Shown here in pieces: positions 11,895-22,816 of a DNA stretch of 64,000 bases. The stretch spans positions 682,001 through 746,000 of the forward strand of contig JAZKJV010000686.1 in NCBI GenBank assembly GCA_037367405.1. Reading direction: 5' to 3'. The notes under the pieces were generated by a model. The model saw only the letters and a list, made by a program, of their open reading frames with translations, was not told the origin of the DNA and made no database searches. Within the stretch, counting starts at the first letter, position 1; every line of letters starts with the position of its first letter. This DNA comes from Ottelia alismoides. Taxonomy: Eukaryota; Streptophyta; Magnoliopsida; Alismatales; Hydrocharitaceae. A program made the position numbers and the translations under genes.

Positions 11895-12891
11895 CTACAT
11901 TGGCGATTTTGCAAAAAGGCCCCTTTATTCTCGGTATTTACATTTCAGTCCCTCCTTTGCAGTTTTATTTTATTGTTATTGCATACATACCCCTGTAATC
12001 CCCTACAGTTTTGGACCTCCATATTTCATTATTTTATTTATCTAAAAATAGCATGATGTTCTTCCATTAATTCTCTATTGTTTGGCATATTGTGTATATT
12101 TTTGTGATTGATGGTTAACTAATAATTAAATATTCTGTGGAAATACACATATTTTACCTACCTTGTGCTCTGAAATTTGTATTTGATTAACCATTGCTCT
12201 AAAAATTCTCAAAAAATCATATAGTGAAAAAATAATTGTGCTTGACATTGTGCCCAAAATGAATCGTATTTGCATGCATAATTTGTCCTGTAAAAATCAT
12301 TTTGCATATTTCTGTGTTTGATTTTTAAAGGTATTGAAACTAATATTTTCGAGGTTTAGGATTTTTCTGAGGTCCGTTATATAGTAATAGATCTTAGATA
12401 ATTTTATTCCTTGAAAATAATTAGGTTTAATATTTATTATAATTAATTATTTGAAATTCATTTTGTTTGCATTTAAAAATTCATAAAAAATCACATTGCA
12501 TCCAAAAATTCCAAAAAATAATACAGTGCATTCATTTCATCATATTTTGTGTTGTGGCCAAGTTTCATATTTTTCGGACATCGTTTGAACATAATTTACA
12601 TTTTAGTCCCTAGAATAGGCCAAAATTGCATTTTTCATCCTTTATTGCATTAAAATTACAAAAAAAGACCGCTTCAAAAAACATGCACGAATTTTGATAG
12701 ACATAATCTAGGTTGTTCCTTTGCCTCCTTGTGTTCGACCTTGGGAATTGCCCAAGTAAAAAAAACATAAAACCGCATTGATTAAAATTGACGAATATTT
12801 TGTGTGGTTATTTTCTTGACCGACTCCGCCGCCCGCCTCCACCGACTTCAACGCAACAACTTTTAAAGCCACAATTTTCAGACTCGTCAGA

Positions 12892-12909
12892 TGGCGCCGT
12901 TGCTGGGGA
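12892..12909 (+). other. Primer binding site (tRNA-Asp type), element B
   Basis: TGGCGCCGTTGCTGGGGA matches the Athila tRNA-Asp primer site with one mismatch and sits two bases after the LTR end. This fixes the plus orientation of element B. Confidence 0.85.
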
Positions 12910-14398
12910 GATAAACGACTTAGATTCTTGTCTTAGAAATATCCTGTTCGGTTTTCCACATTCGGGTAGTCTGACCCTCGAATTTTTCATTGTAAATTTC
13001 ATTTTATTTACTGCATTTATTTTTTAGCATTTATTTTGCTTATTTTATTTTTGATTATTTTCTATGTCACTCTCTTACACAAATCTCTCTCTTATTTTTC
13101 TTGCGAGGTACCCAGTGTACGTGGGGCGATTTTTCAAGAAACCGAAGCATCTTCACCGACCTTCGAAAAAGCTGCAATTAATTTAAGATAGAGTCAAGTC
13201 GTGAGAGAGCGTAGAGTCTAGGTTTTTAATTTCTGCGATTTTATTTTTGTATTTAATTGTTCATTTACAACGGTGTCCGTTTGGACTCTCACGCATGTAA
13301 AAGACTTCTGAACTTTCTTCTGTGGTGTGTCGTGGCCTGTTTCACTCTCCGGTGAGGGTGGGGCCCGACTTGAGTGGCGATTAGGCTAGATCTGCACATA
13401 CGGCGCTTAGAGCATTTAATTTCTTGATTGTGCTCATAAGATCTTAAGCCACACTTCACTTAAACTGAGACGCACATAAATCGTTCAATTTAGCCAAAAA
13501 TTTTAACTCAATTTTTCCTCACTAATAGAACTTTCTGCATAGGTGCGGTCTTTCATCGGCTTGCATTCATTTAGAATACATTTTAAATTTCTGTCTAGCA
13601 TCCCACATGAAGATTGCGAGGATTCACTGTAAGTCTTCTAACTGAGCATACATCATTGTTTTTCGTGTGCATCAGCTTTTCCCGAATTTCTCCCTCTTGT
13701 TTTGTCACATAATTCTAAAAGGAAATTGGGACTAGACGGTAGACGTGCATTTGAGCTCACTTGATTCTTCAGTGATCACCTATTTAAAATTGGGACTGCT
13801 AAATATAGCCGATTTCAAAATAACCCATAAAATCAAGAATTTTTGCGGGAGAGCAACTCCGACCTTGGATTATTTTTTTTGAGTGAGCGAGAGACGAAAC
13901 TTAAGGCTAGAGCCCAAATCCGGATTTTCATATTGACTACTGATTCTGCCAAAAATGATTAGCTATTTCTCAGTGAGGATCTACGGGTAGCCGGTAAACG
14001 GTCCGGATTTCCTTAGCAGAGTGGATGGTTTAGAGGACACTGTGTAAGGCTCCGTCCTCAAGTAACACGGGTAGCTGTTCTATGATCCGTACTTACTCCC
14101 ATACTGGCTGAAAGTAGGTGCAACTAGTCGTAAGAATTCGAGAGAGTCATTACAAAAATTTCGGCACCTAACAACTCGCTTAATTATTTTCCAAGATTGT
14201 CTTATCACCAACTAAAATTGAAAAGATAATAGCCGAACTCTTACGGCTTCATTGTGTGAGTTCGTGAACCTGGGGTTTGATTTGTGGTTGTATTGGTGTG
14301 CGTGAACCGATATTAAAGATCAATAGCCGCACATTTGATAAAATTTCTTTTAACTATCCCATGCAATCATCTCTCTCATCTCTTGATTTAATCTCATC
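12910..14398 (+). mobile_element. Untranslated leader of element B
   Basis: A 1.5 kb non-coding stretch between PBS and first long ORF. The part from about 13.6 to 13.9 kb is homologous to the minus-strand leader of element A (8.5-8.1 kb). The part at 14.15-14.29 kb (CCGAACTCTTACG, then GTGAACCTGG) is homologous to 16.73-16.80 kb. It contains the GTAAGT motif at 13629-13634. Confidence 0.6.
13625..13638 (+). other. Conserved splice-donor-like motif in leader of element B
   Basis: CACTGTAAGTCTTC, identical to the minus-strand motif at 8421-8434. A leader intron that removes upstream ATGs before the ORF at 14399 would explain its conservation, but no acceptor could be assigned with confidence. 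Confidence 0.4.
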
Positions 14399-15466
14399 AT
14401 GGAAATTTTTCCAAATTTCAGATCCAACCCATCATTTCTCTCACTTCCTTCAAAAATAACCGAACATCTATCTAAAAATCCATCAGAGCTATACTATGAA
14501 AATAATTCTGTCTTGGTTAGGCCCAAATCAGCTACATCCTCTTCTTTCAATAATCCTCCAACATTTGCGGGAAACTTTTACCCGCGGATGAATTCGGCCC
14601 CCTCATTAAATCCTTACTCAAATCATCCGACCACACATGACCACCTACCATCTTGGACTGAACTGCCTTTTTCTCAGTTTCTCGCCAATAAAACATTTCA
14701 AGATCAAAATACCTTTGAGTCTCATGATTGGCTGAGAAACCAACCTCAGACGGAAAGACATGCACTTATTGATCATCAGTGTTGGATTGATCACGACAAA
14801 CCCCTCTTCAGACATAATACTCATACAGAGGACTGGACAGACCTCCTAGAAACATATAAACCATGTATGCTGACTCCACAATATCAAGGTCTAACCAATC
14901 ATGATCAAAGGATTGAACTCTACTCAGATCAAATACACATTCCTGGACCATATGAGCAGCCTCCTTCCATAATTTTTGAGGAGAAATTTTCAGAAAATGA
15001 TCATATAATGGATATTCCAAGAAACTCTCCTCTCTGTACATACAGAAAAATGGAAGATGAAATCATTGAACAAAAACCGAGTGCTCCCACGATTGAAAAT
15101 GAACAGAATTTTGAGGATGATATTTCGAGGATAAAAACAAGATTCGAATTGATGGAGGATAGATTTCAAAAATTTATCGACAGATTAATCTCATTCTATG
15201 GTGGCTCGGATATAAAAATGGATGAGGAAAGGATTGGTTCTCATGATGAAAATTTTGAGGACACTCATAGACCTAGGGATGATTCTAACATCAACACTTC
15301 TGCTTATTATTCCCCTAGGAATGATTATGCCTCTGACCCTTACTCTAATTTTCAAGGCCCCTTCTCATCTATGGAAGACACCACATCAACACACCACACA
15401 GAAAATACCAAAAAAATTGAAAATTTTGAAAACTACAAAAAATCGAAAATCCAGAAAATTTCATAA
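14399..15466 (+). CDS. 355-codon orphan ORF in gag position of element B
   Basis: An uninterrupted frame from ATG to TAA at the place where gag is expected, after LTR, PBS and leader. The product is hydrophilic, rich in Asn, Asp, Glu, Pro and Tyr, with no signal peptide or membrane segment. I see neither the retrotrans-gag core nor a CCHC knuckle. Around residues 235-260 there is a short acidic/basic heptad-like stretch (ISRIKTRFELMEDRFQKFID) that could form a coiled coil. The C-terminal part is low-complexity. The frame breaks at 15466 and the next frame continues into Athila-type sequence before protease. The open frame amid decayed neighbours suggests a recent or non-autonomous element protein, perhaps structural. 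Function unknown. Confidence 0.55.
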   Translation: MEIFPNFRSNPSFLSLPSKITEHLSKNPSELYYENNSVLVRPKSATSSSFNNPPTFAGNFYPRMNSAPSLNPYSNHPTTHDHLPSWTELPFSQFLANKTFQDQNTFESHDWLRNQPQTERHALIDHQCWIDHDKPLFRHNTHTEDWTDLLETYKPCMLTPQYQGLTNHDQRIELYSDQIHIPGPYEQPPSIIFEEKFSENDHIMDIPRNSPLCTYRKMEDEIIEQKPSAPTIENEQNFEDDISRIKTRFELMEDRFQKFIDRLISFYGGSDIKMDEERIGSHDENFEDTHRPRDDSNINTSAYYSPRNDYASDPYSNFQGPFSSMEDTTSTHHTENTKKIENFENYKKSKIQKIS

Positions 15467-15907
15467 AAATTGAGACTGAAGCAGATCTAAGGAATTTGGA
15501 TCCTACTGTATGGGAAGCACTAGAAAAACACTTGATTTTTGAACTTCCCTTTATAAAGGCCATTGAATACTTCCCCAATCTTAAAAAATTTTTAATGGAC
15601 AAATTAATGATAAAAAAGACGGGAAGGATTAGAACAAAAAACTGAAATACATATCTTGTCAATGGCCTCCTCCTTGGTGTTGAGGAGAAAAACCAAAAGC
15701 CGCATAGTGAAACGGTTGCCCATATTTGATTGTATGATCAAAGACACAAATTTCACCCATGCTCGAATTGTTGACGATTCACTAATCAATATCCTCACGA
15801 CCTCTGTATTTCATGAACTCAAGCTCGGACTGATTCAGAAGATACGAGAAATTGTTCACTTGGCGGACCGATCAATAAAGCAGTCGAGAGGAATCATGTT
15901 GACTTGA
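15467..15907 (+). pseudogene. Athila-type pre-protease/protease remnant
   Basis: In the frame that follows the 355-codon ORF, the translation includes FELPFIKAIEYFPNLKKFL, which resembles the conserved Athila segment ahead of protease (INIPF..AL.Q.P.Y.KFL). After stops, the frame 15656-15907 ends with a segment like the Athila retropepsin flank: a KLGL-like turn followed by LADRSIKQSRGI. The catalytic Asp-containing motif is not preserved (the expected LCDLGAS position reads differently). Reverse transcriptase and integrase do not follow, so element B is truncated here. Confidence 0.6.
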
Positions 15908-17019
15908 ATTGTGAATAAAAATATAAATAATTTTTGCTTGACGCTTCTTTGGGTTACGACAACCACAATTTACTTGTGAATAATTCCATTAAATAAAAAC
16001 CTGAATCTTAGCATTCAACAAAATGATGCTGTTACTGGGAAGGCACGGCAAGGGTAGTTAGGCTTTTCTCTTGATCCTATATTCTTGGTTGTATATACTT
16101 GTTTGTTTTCTCTTTATTTTTGTCTTCTATTTTGTCACATATTTCTTATGCATATTTTTGTAGATACATGTTTTTCTCTTTCTAGTTTATTTACTTTTTT
16201 CTATCATTTATTTCATTGTTTATGTTGCTATTACATATTCTTTGTCTATTTTTGTATCATTTATTTCATTCATTTATTTTGTCTATATTTTTGTGTATAT
16301 TTTCATTTTACTTCTGCTCATATTTTCATAATTGTGTTTCTTACATTATCTTGTGTTCCATCTTTCTTGCGAGAGTTCGACGAACAAGAGTGGCTTTCTT
16401 TGGAGCATCGGTGCACCCAAGAGAAGAGGAAGTTGCTCGTTTCTTCATCGAGTAGCAGGAGAGCGTAGGAGTGGAGCAGAAGATTTGGAAGAAGCTACAT
16501 TTTTGGAACGCTTTGCATATATATTTTTTCTTTTATTTAGCATTGATATTCATTCATTATTCCTGTAAAAATTTGTAATTATTTATTTGTCGCTTACCTC
16601 TTTTTTCTATTTTCTAAAAATCCATTGTACCACTATTTGGGGAGGTCTGAGTATGCACGCTGGCGATAGCGACGACTCACCTTGTGTGTTTGGTAGTATG
16701 CAAATTCTTATAGATTCACTAAACTTAAATTAAAAAGATAAAAGACCGAACTCTTACGATCTCCACTTGTATCTAGTTTGTGAATCTGGTGTTTGTATTG
16801 TGTTTGTTTGATTAGTGTAAAGATCCTTCCATGCCCTTTGTGTCTTTTTTCTCACTTTTTTTTGTATTAACCTTTGTGTTCTCGCATCTTTCCTCTTGAT
16901 ATCGAAGATGCCGGATTGGGGCATTTCTCGTTCAGACTTTGTGAACTCATTTCACACTAGACTCACTTCCCGAGTATTCCTCATTCTCCACTTCACCATC
17001 CACATCATCGATCAATCCA
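15908..17019 (+). mobile_element. Second Athila-like leader with degenerate PBS (element C)
   Basis: At 16024-16041 TGATGCTGTTACTGGGAA matches the tRNA-Asp primer site at 12 of 18 positions. The following 1 kb is non-coding, T-rich at 16.1-16.36 kb, and its end (about 16.73-16.80 kb) is homologous to the leader of element B at 14.2-14.28 kb (ACCGAACTCTTACG, GTGAATCTGG). No LTR of the B type precedes the PBS: protease sequence of element B comes first. A deletion or recombination between related elements is the likeliest cause. 15908-16023 is AT-rich with nothing recognised. Confidence 0.45.
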
Positions 17020-18570
17020 TTGTTCAAGATTGATTCTAATCTTGAACGATCGTTTGAGACTCCACCATTCTTGAGGACTAATTCAGTGCCATGTACATTT
17101 TCAGAAAATGAGACAGTGCACTTGATGCCACCTAAAGGCAAAGGTTCCATGGCTGAGCAGAGAGAGAACAACAACACGATGTTAGCCTCCATACAAGCCA
17201 TTCAGGTACAGTTGACTGAACAGGCTGACATCCAAGTCGGTTTGAGAGACATGATTTTAGAGCTGAAGAATGACAGACAAGAGAGGAGAATAGAAACTCT
17301 GGCGGAGGTGGGAATGGGGGAGATGATCCACTACTTGAGCCAGTGGCTAAGCTTACATTAAAGGATGCCTATAATCCAGGGTAGGACAGACAAACACATG
17401 GATTAGGATCCTTGAGATTCATGGGCATTTTGAGCTTAAGCCCACAATTTTACCACTACTCCCAATATTCCATGGAAACATCAATGAAGAGCCATGTGTA
17501 CACCACCAACAGTTCGATCGTATTTGTGGCATAATACACTACCCGAATATTCCTTTAGAGGTAGTGAAGATGATAGCCTTCCCTTCAGTCTCATGGACAA
17601 GGCATTATGTTGGATTAATCACTTGAGAAGGGTCGTCACAACTAGGGAAAAGTTGAGGTCCATTTTCTTAAACAAGTATTATCCACTTGGACATCTCAAC
17701 CAAATGTGATCTTTGATTGCCAACTTCTCCCAGATGTCCCATAATCATATTCACGAGGTGTAGGAAAGATTCAATGACTTGACGGAGAAATACCCTCATC
17801 ACGATATTCCAAATACTAGCCTTGTGCATAACTTCTTTGGGGGTTTGAGCATTGAGAACCAAAAGACGGTAGATGTCGCTTGTGGGGAGTCCCATTTCAA
17901 CAAGGACGGGGATGTCCTTTATCAGATTTTTGAGGAGATGGCAGAGAGCTCTGCAGTTCTTTCTTCTTCACGTGCTTTCAAAAGCATCATGTACCTTCTC
18001 CTACAGTACCCCACAAGGTTGTCAACATAACGACATCATATGATGTGGATAGGGTGGACAGTTCAGATCTTACCATCATATGCAATCATCTATCCAAAGT
18101 GGACATAATAGAGAAACAATCCAAGGAGCTTGAGAAGCTTCAAGTGATCGAACAGAGGACAAAGAACCTGGATAAGCTGGTGAGATAACCAAGCATTTGG
18201 AGCTTCTTGTCAGTACGATCAGTGCATGTCAGAGTGCGAGTGCAGCAGCTGATACCTCTACTCGTGAGCAGACTTCTTCCACTTCCGCACAACAGAGTAC
18301 CAAAGGACCATCTACAATTCAGTATGTTTAGTACGTGCAGACTCCTGATCAGATCCTGCAGCAGTCACACCAGATTGTACCGTATCAGCAGGAGCTCCTT
18401 TACATTCCTGAGCAGCAATCTCCACCTCCCCCTCTCATTCAGGAGGTGAATGGCATTTGATTTGACCGAGAGTGCAACCAGTCCCGTCCATCAGGGCAAC
18501 GTCAGTTGGGTTCCCAACAGAGTCAGATACCTACCCACCATTTTCCGGGAGGGAGACCACAGCCACAACA
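17020..18570 (+). pseudogene. Decayed Athila gag (element C)
   Basis: The first frame (17020-17361) encodes a gag N-terminus with a glutamine-rich region. Pieces in three frames then read as the Athila gag core: LPIFHGNINEEP, a FPFSLMDKALCW-type block near 17580, a KLRSIFLNKYYP block near 17650, a HHDIP...HNFFGGLS block near 17800 and a SGG-like block. Stops and frameshifts are frequent (for example TGA at 17707 and TAG at 17761). A Gln/Pro-rich tail to 18570 corresponds to the region before the zinc knuckles. It is interrupted at about 18571 by a copia fragment. Not functional. Confidence 0.7.
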
Positions 18571-18836
18571 CCAGCATTCTAAGAAGCATTAGCCCCAGTC
18601 TTGTTCGTCGGCTCTGAATCCGTCAGAATGTGCTCCTTGTTATGGCATTGCATCAGGGTGCGAAATTGCATGGACCACAACTCATAGTTGGTCCCATCCA
18701 TCTTTACGATGGGAGCCAGGCCCTTGAAGGCACCGAACGATGAAAACACGTCACCCTTATTCTCCGGCATGATAAACAAATGCCAAAAAATGAAGAACAA
18801 ACTGGGAAGTAGACTACTCTGAGCGTGTCTACACAA
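18571..18836 (-). pseudogene. Copia gag N-terminal fragment (element D)
   Basis: The minus frame starts with M at 18836 and includes FKGLAPIVKMDGTNYELW and LMQCHNKEHIL, the conserved DUF4219/UBN2 start of plant copia gag. Here the Trp codon after YEL is intact, whereas element F at 33482 has a stop at that position. It ends after about 85 codons at the element truncation. Confidence 0.75.
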
Positions 18837-19035
18837 TCATATGAAGGAGTGGTTGTACATGCAGACTCATACAACCCTCATATTCAATCCTTGTTGTAGT
18901 CTGGGACCGGAAACAGTGATTTATATGTCTAAAATCACTGTTTCCGGATGAAATCAGATTGTGTTGGTCTACAACAGTGGTTGAATATTGCCCCAATGAA
19001 GATGGTGCAACCGTAATGCGTAGTGGTGCACAAGG

Positions 19036-19200
19036 ACAACGTGTAGGTGCTCAGGAGCATGCGCAGCCGCAGATGCACAGACGCAGGCGCATAGGTGTAC
19101 AGGTGCACACGAGCGCAAGGTACGTAGGAGCGCAGGTACACACGTGCACGTGCAGGATCACAGGTGCACGCGTAGGTGCATGCGCAGATGCAGTGCGTAG
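19036..19200. repeat. GTGCAC/GCGCAGGTG short repeats in copia leader
   Basis: About 160 bp composed of degenerate 10-12-bp units around GCGCAGGTGCAC, GTGCACACG and GTGCACGCG. It lies in the GC-rich leader of element D. The leaders of the two full copies are also GC-rich but lack this array, so it looks like local slippage. Confidence 0.6.
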
Positions 19201-19479
19201 GGGCGGACGGTGCTGGAATCGAGGAAGATGGCGGGGCTGATGGCGGAGGTTGGGGCGGCGGGGGTGGGGTGGCAAGTAGGGTAGGGTTTTGGTGAGATAT
19301 GGGAACTCCAGTCTAGGACCGTTTCTTTGATACCATGTTGAGAGAAAAGACGATGATGCATTAGATGAAACACTAGGGCTCTTTTATATAGGAGAAAAGC
19401 CCTAGATAATTACATGAGAGGTACATAAAGAAAATAGAAATGAGAAAAAACAATAATGTAAGATACAAATATCTCAACA

Positions 19480-20771
19480 ATGATGCAAGAAGTCATGGCA
19501 GAATTGATATTCCAAAAAAGAGATGGCATAACTGATAGTGCAATATCTAAGGAGGACACAACTGATATAAACCCTTTTACAAATGCATTATGGTATTTAA
19601 AACGTCTAAATATATGCAATATAAAAAAACATATGTATAAAAATTAATTTATATATTTAAAATAAAAAAGTCAAAACCAATTAGCTTTATAGTCAGTGGC
19701 ATGACCAACCAGGTACCAACTACGAACTTTTGTAATCTTGCTACTAGGAGGTTGACTTGAGTAATGTCCATTAGCCCTTAATTAACCAACCGACTAAAAG
19801 GCCCAAGTAACCGACCAACCGACTAGAAGGCCCGGTTAGTCGGTCGATTTTTTTAGACTGTTATTTCTATTTTTACAAGAAAACTTAATCTAAGATATGG
19901 AGTATCCGATTGTTTCTTTTATTTAATTATATGATGCTATAGAAAATATACAAATCTATCTGAATATATGAGAATATATATTAAAAGTGACTTATATATT
20001 TCAAATTATTAATAGATAAATCACTTTTAATCTAACTAAATCCGTTCAGTCGTTTGATGTCAATTAAGCCTTAATCAATGACCCGGTTGAATGATTACTA
20101 ACGACCGACTTTTGTAACCTTGAGCCCACTCATGAGCAGTAGGGTCATAATGAATTCCATCGATGGTTATCTTGTTTAGGAAACACATACTAATTCAAAA
20201 GTATCTTTTGGAAAGGTATATGATTAATGTTTTTGCCCAAAGGTCGATTGAGAAATTTTCTGCTTAACCTTAAAAGGAGATAAATAAGACAACAAATACT
20301 TTAACTTATTCAAGGTTTTCTAGCATGTAGGATGCATGAGTACTAAGAGTATTTGAGATTGATGATCGTAATAGATTGTATAGGACGACTCTTCCACTCC
20401 GAGGGAGTGATGAAACAGGAGGATATTAGTAACTCCACTTGGAGTCAGAATGGATGAAATTTAATTTAATTAAATAGTAATTCATCGAACCAAATCAACA
20501 TCAAATGAGGTAGAGATTAAACTGAAATAGTCCAAATTCAATCGATGATATGGTCTCATATCTGAGTCGATCAGATAGCTGAAGTGGTTATTTACCATAA
20601 TATTAGATCCAATCTGATGTCAAGTCACTATACGTGGTCTATATAATCTCCATATCGTTATCTCCAAGTATCCACGAATGCATTAGATATATCCTAATAT
20701 GATTAGGAGTTATTTATCTGAGAAACTAAGAGTCAGAATAATGGGGATTGAGAGCTTTCTTAAATTGCTGA
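19480..20771. other. Unclassified AT-rich repeat-like DNA
   Basis: No ORF or domain. 19784-19804 and 19813-19833 are near-identical 21-bp direct repeats (CCAACCGACTA(A/G)AAGGCCC core), followed at 19834-19846 by the inverted core GGTTAGTCGGTCG. A further loose direct repeat, ACTTTTGTAATCTTG near 19725 and ACTTTTGTAACCTTG near 20110, is about 390 bp apart. It may be a degraded DNA transposon or LTR remnant; boundaries were not found. Confidence 0.35.
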
Positions 20772-21356
20772 TTAGGACAAGTGAATTTGAATCACATTGG
20801 TTGTCCCTGGTACCAACTTGATCTCAAACTTGACTTCATGAATAGGTGGTAGTCCTGGCAAGTCCTCTGGAAAGACATCTGAATATTCAGCTACCACTGG
20901 CTCCTCGGCCAGTTTGACCTTAACTTCTACCTCATTCATGGAAATGAACGCAAGATAAGACTCGCAACCTCTACTCAACAAACATTCAATTGTGACTGCA
21001 GAAACACATCTTATAGCTCGGTCATCAGTCAATTCTATAAACTCAAATACTGGCAGGCCAAGAATCCTGAAGATGACTCTTCTTTCAAAACAATCAATGC
21101 ATGCTCGATATTGAGATAACAAATCCATACCAAGTATAACATTGAAATCCTCCATTGGGATGACAATAAATGTCGCCAGAAGTTGGCAACCACTAACCAA
21201 AAACCCATACTGGGAGTGGACCTCAAAAGACACGAAGAATTGTCCACCAGCTCCCTTGACTTCAACTGGTGAATCTAACCGAGCAGGATTCCGTCCCAAA
21301 GTCTTAGAAAAATCTAGAGAAATAAAGGAGTGTGAATCCCATGAATCGAAAAGCAC
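20772..21356 (-). pseudogene. Del-type aspartic protease remnant (element E)
   Basis: A 194-codon open frame. The retropepsin start reads LFDSWDSHSFIS where the family has LFDSGATHSFIS, so the active-site Gly-Ala is lost. The second landmark NVILGMDLLSQY is well kept. The C-terminal part, VVAEYSDVFPEDLPGLPP, is the conserved linker into reverse transcriptase, after which homology stops at the truncation. The mutated DSG motif means no proteolytic activity is expected. Confidence 0.8.
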
Positions 21357-22652
21357 ATGAACAAGAATATGTCAATAGAAAGTGTACCTTGGACTACTAT
21401 AGGAGAAGCTTGCGCATCCTTAGTAGATGCCACAGTTAGATTCACATCTTGTGATGTGGATGTCGTGCTCTCAATCTTCTGCTGATGATGATGCCTACCT
21501 CGACCTCTTCCATGTCCACGTCCTCGGCCACTGAAAGACGGTCCTACCATTTGTGAAGCATTCTGGTATGACAACCCTAGGTGCTGAGTCTGCAGTGGAG
21601 TATATGGGTAGGTAATTACTGGCCTGGGCTTCTGAGGACAGTCCTTGAAATGCCCCCCACCCAAATTGATAACAAACAAGTGGTTGATGCCCAGCATCAA
21701 CAGTTACCATTGGTCCAGGTGGTCGAGGAAGTCTCTAATTCACTGTATGAGATGCTACTGATACGGCTCTCAACGGGTTATATCGTTGCTCTCGTCTGGC
21801 CTTTCTTTTATCAACTTTGATGGGATGTTCTCGAAGACTGGAGCATCTCATGTTTGATAGAAACAGTCAAATCTGTCAACTGTGCGAGGGTATTGACAGC
21901 ATGCCCTCGAACGAGCTCTCTCAACCCATCACAGAGTCCATCTCTGTATCTAGCTATGCACTTTTTCTCAGTTAGAAGAGTTAGTCCATTGAACCTCATC
22001 AATTCTACAAATCTATGGCGATACTCCTCAGAAGTTTGATTTCCTTGTATCAACCTTTGAAATTCATTGCGCTTTTCCTCGCACCACTGGAGTGGATGGT
22101 ACTGGGCTACAAATAGATTTAAGAATTCTACCCACTACCAAGGTACTTCAAGTCTACCCTGCAAGGCTGCACTGAAGTCCACCATCGATCAGTTGCATCG
22201 CTCATTATGTAAGATGCCATCTGCACCCAGTACTTCGTTGGTACATCGTGAGCTTGAAAGGTATTCTCCATCGAACAGATCCAATCTTCTACAGCTTCAT
22301 GTGTGATACTACCCCAGAACGAATCCACTCGTGCCTTGCGGAATAATCCGAAGTAATAATCATACTCCAGATTTCGTGGTCTAAATGTCCGTCTCATAAT
22401 TTCTTCGCTATCCATTATATTATCGTCATCTTGACGAAATTTTTCTTCAAAAACACGTCTTTCTCTCTTGTGTTGCTTCTGCTCCTCAGCGGCGCGTCTC
22501 TCTCTATTAAGACAACCATGTTCCTCGACGACACGTCTCTCTCTATTTAGAAGCTCATGCTCCTCACATCTTACCTCTCGAGCCTCCATATTCTGCATCA
22601 TAGTGAGGAGTGCCTGCAGAATCGTCGTGGTGTTCCCTTTCGGAGGAGCCAT
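21314..22652 (-). pseudogene. Del-type gag remnant (element E)
   Basis: The likely start is the ATG at 22652 (MAPPKGN), typical of these gags. It is followed by an Arg/Glu-rich coiled-coil-like stretch (ERR repeats), a matrix/capsid block with AVEDWICSMENTFQAHDVP and a frame break. A second piece (22053-21811) contains TSEEYRHRFVELMRF, the retrotrans-gag core. The zinc-knuckle region near 21690-21650 is split between two frames (VCYQFGWGAF and GHFKDCPQ), so its CCHC is broken by a frameshift. A Gly/Arg-rich and Gln-rich linker leads into protease. Confidence 0.75.
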
Positions 22653-22800
22653 GAAAACATGTGATACGGGGATTATCCTTAGTCTTATAACAAAACTTAT
22701 ACATATATATGTGAAATTGCCTAAGATGTTAGTTATGTGCATCTTCATTTTGGCTTAAGCCTTGGTATCCATATACTCATCGCCTCATCGGAATGGCCTT

Positions 22801-22812
22801 GCTCTGATACCA
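22801..22812 (-). other. PBS (initiator tRNA-Met) of element E
   Basis: The minus strand reads TGGTATCAGAGC, then AAGGCC. It lies four bases inside the LTR end TTTACA. Confidence 0.8.
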
Positions 22813-22816
22813 TCTT

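Larger units (their letters stand above)
9553..12889 (+). mobile_element. 5' LTR of Athila-like element B
   Basis: The 3337-bp LTR opens with TGATGAATC...ATTCATCA and ends with CTCGTCA, two bases before a tRNA-Asp PBS. AT-rich flanks surround a GC-rich centre (about 10.58-11.9 kb) containing many CACGTG motifs and an 11-G run near 11755. Length and layout match the solo LTR at 53430-56797. A 204-codon frame at 11139-11753 is rich in Ser, Pro and Arg, lies in the GC-rich centre and has no domain, so I regard it as chance. No matching 3' LTR was found downstream in the window. Confidence 0.75.
18571..19479 (-). mobile_element. Truncated Ty1/copia element D (5' LTR, leader, gag start)
   Basis: Minus strand: LTR 19479-19336 (144 bp, TGTTGAGATA...CTCAACA), a PBS of initiator-Met type directly inside it (TGGTATCAAAGAAACGG, diverged), a GC-rich leader, and the first 65 or so codons of gag ending at about 18571. 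It belongs to the same family as the elements at 33482-38542 and 47687-53240. The rest of the element is missing; the left break lies within Athila gag sequence. Confidence 0.75.

Noticed and set aside
14277..14459. Upstream start codon for the 355-codon ORF
   Set aside because: The 60-codon frame is in another phase and ends before the ORF develops.
16085..16568. Hydrophobic ORFs resembling membrane proteins
   Set aside because: Produced by T-rich leader sequence (poly-Phe/Leu/Cys readings); no conserved pattern.
19036..19200. Possible CRISPR-like or satellite array of GTGCAC units
   Set aside because: Units are short, irregular and without spacers, in a plant retroelement leader.
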